DNA of 64,000 bases from Aldehydirespirator sp965203635 (GTDB lineage Bacteria; Actinomycetota; Acidimicrobiia; Acidimicrobiales; Aldehydirespiratoraceae): contig OZ241903.1 of assembly GCA_965203635.1 (NCBI GenBank), positions 3,410,001-3,474,000 of the forward strand, given 5' to 3'. The notes beneath the pieces were generated by a model that was not told the origin of the DNA, ran no database searches, and was given only the letters and a program-made list of their open reading frames with translations. A program made the position numbers and the translations under genes. Shown one piece after another: positions 63,990 through 64,000 of this stretch (positions are counted from its first letter, which is position 1; every line of letters begins with the position of its first letter).

Positions 63990-64000
63990 GGTTCGGGTCA

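Overview
The window is one continuous piece of a GC-rich actinobacterial chromosome. The evidence is the gene content and order: an actinobacterial integration host factor (mihF) beside gmk, rpoZ, coaBC, metK and priA; a PyrR-headed pyrimidine operon; the DUF948 / alaS / ruvX / mltG / aroE block; pdxST-yebC-ruvCAB-yajC-secDF-relA-hisS-aspS; and a phosphatidylinositol-mannoside module (pgsA, patA, pimA). Queuosine genes (queA, tgt) between ruvB and yajC, together with this order, make me favour a deep-branching lineage such as Acidimicrobiia. That placement is inference. No rRNA, tRNA, transposase, prophage or CRISPR array was found.

Layout. 1-9.8 kb: rsmB (cut by the edge), fmt, def, a divergent pair of RNA methyltransferases, priA, metK, coaBC, rpoZ, gmk, mihF. 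9.8-18.9 kb: the pyrimidine operon pyrR-pyrB-pyrC-carA-carB-pyrD-pyrF, read right to left, tightly overlapped and headed by a PyrR-type RNA loop. 18.9-23.1 kb: a small accessory island (AbrB-type toxin-antitoxin, 13E12-type HNH protein, VapBC, SnoaL-like protein, GNAT). 23.1-32.8 kb: nusB, efp, pepQ, aroB, aroE, mltG, ruvX, alaS and two small membrane or envelope proteins. 32.9-34.6 kb: a secreted SLH/serine protease. 34.8-52.9 kb: rarA, aspS, hisS, a TauD-type dioxygenase, relA, secF, secD, yajC, tgt, queA, ruvBAC, yebC, pdxT, pdxS. 52.9-58.4 kb: DUF3048 lipoprotein, a catalytically dead M48-like protein, pimA, patA, pgsA and a 53-bp tandem repeat. 58.4-64 kb: a membrane protein, two short-chain dehydrogenases, an acetoacetate-decarboxylase-family protein and a molybdopterin oxidoreductase.

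Most genes lie on the minus strand and are joined by ATGA, GTGA or TGATG overlaps, so translational coupling is the rule. Many of the remaining genes have no Shine-Dalgarno sequence. Instead a TAGCCT/TAGGCT-like -10 hexamer sits 6-8 nt before the start codon, which points to extensive leaderless transcription.

The most unusual content is non-coding. There is an interspersed repeat family (about 11 copies) that hugs gene ends and has become the C-terminus of several proteins. There is a second family of long palindromes (3 copies). A hairpin before tgt would bury its ribosome binding site, and a PyrR-type loop lies before pyrR. I saw no recognisable defence or biosynthetic system; the best candidates for something new are these repeats and RNA elements and the pseudo-protease/DUF3048 pair.
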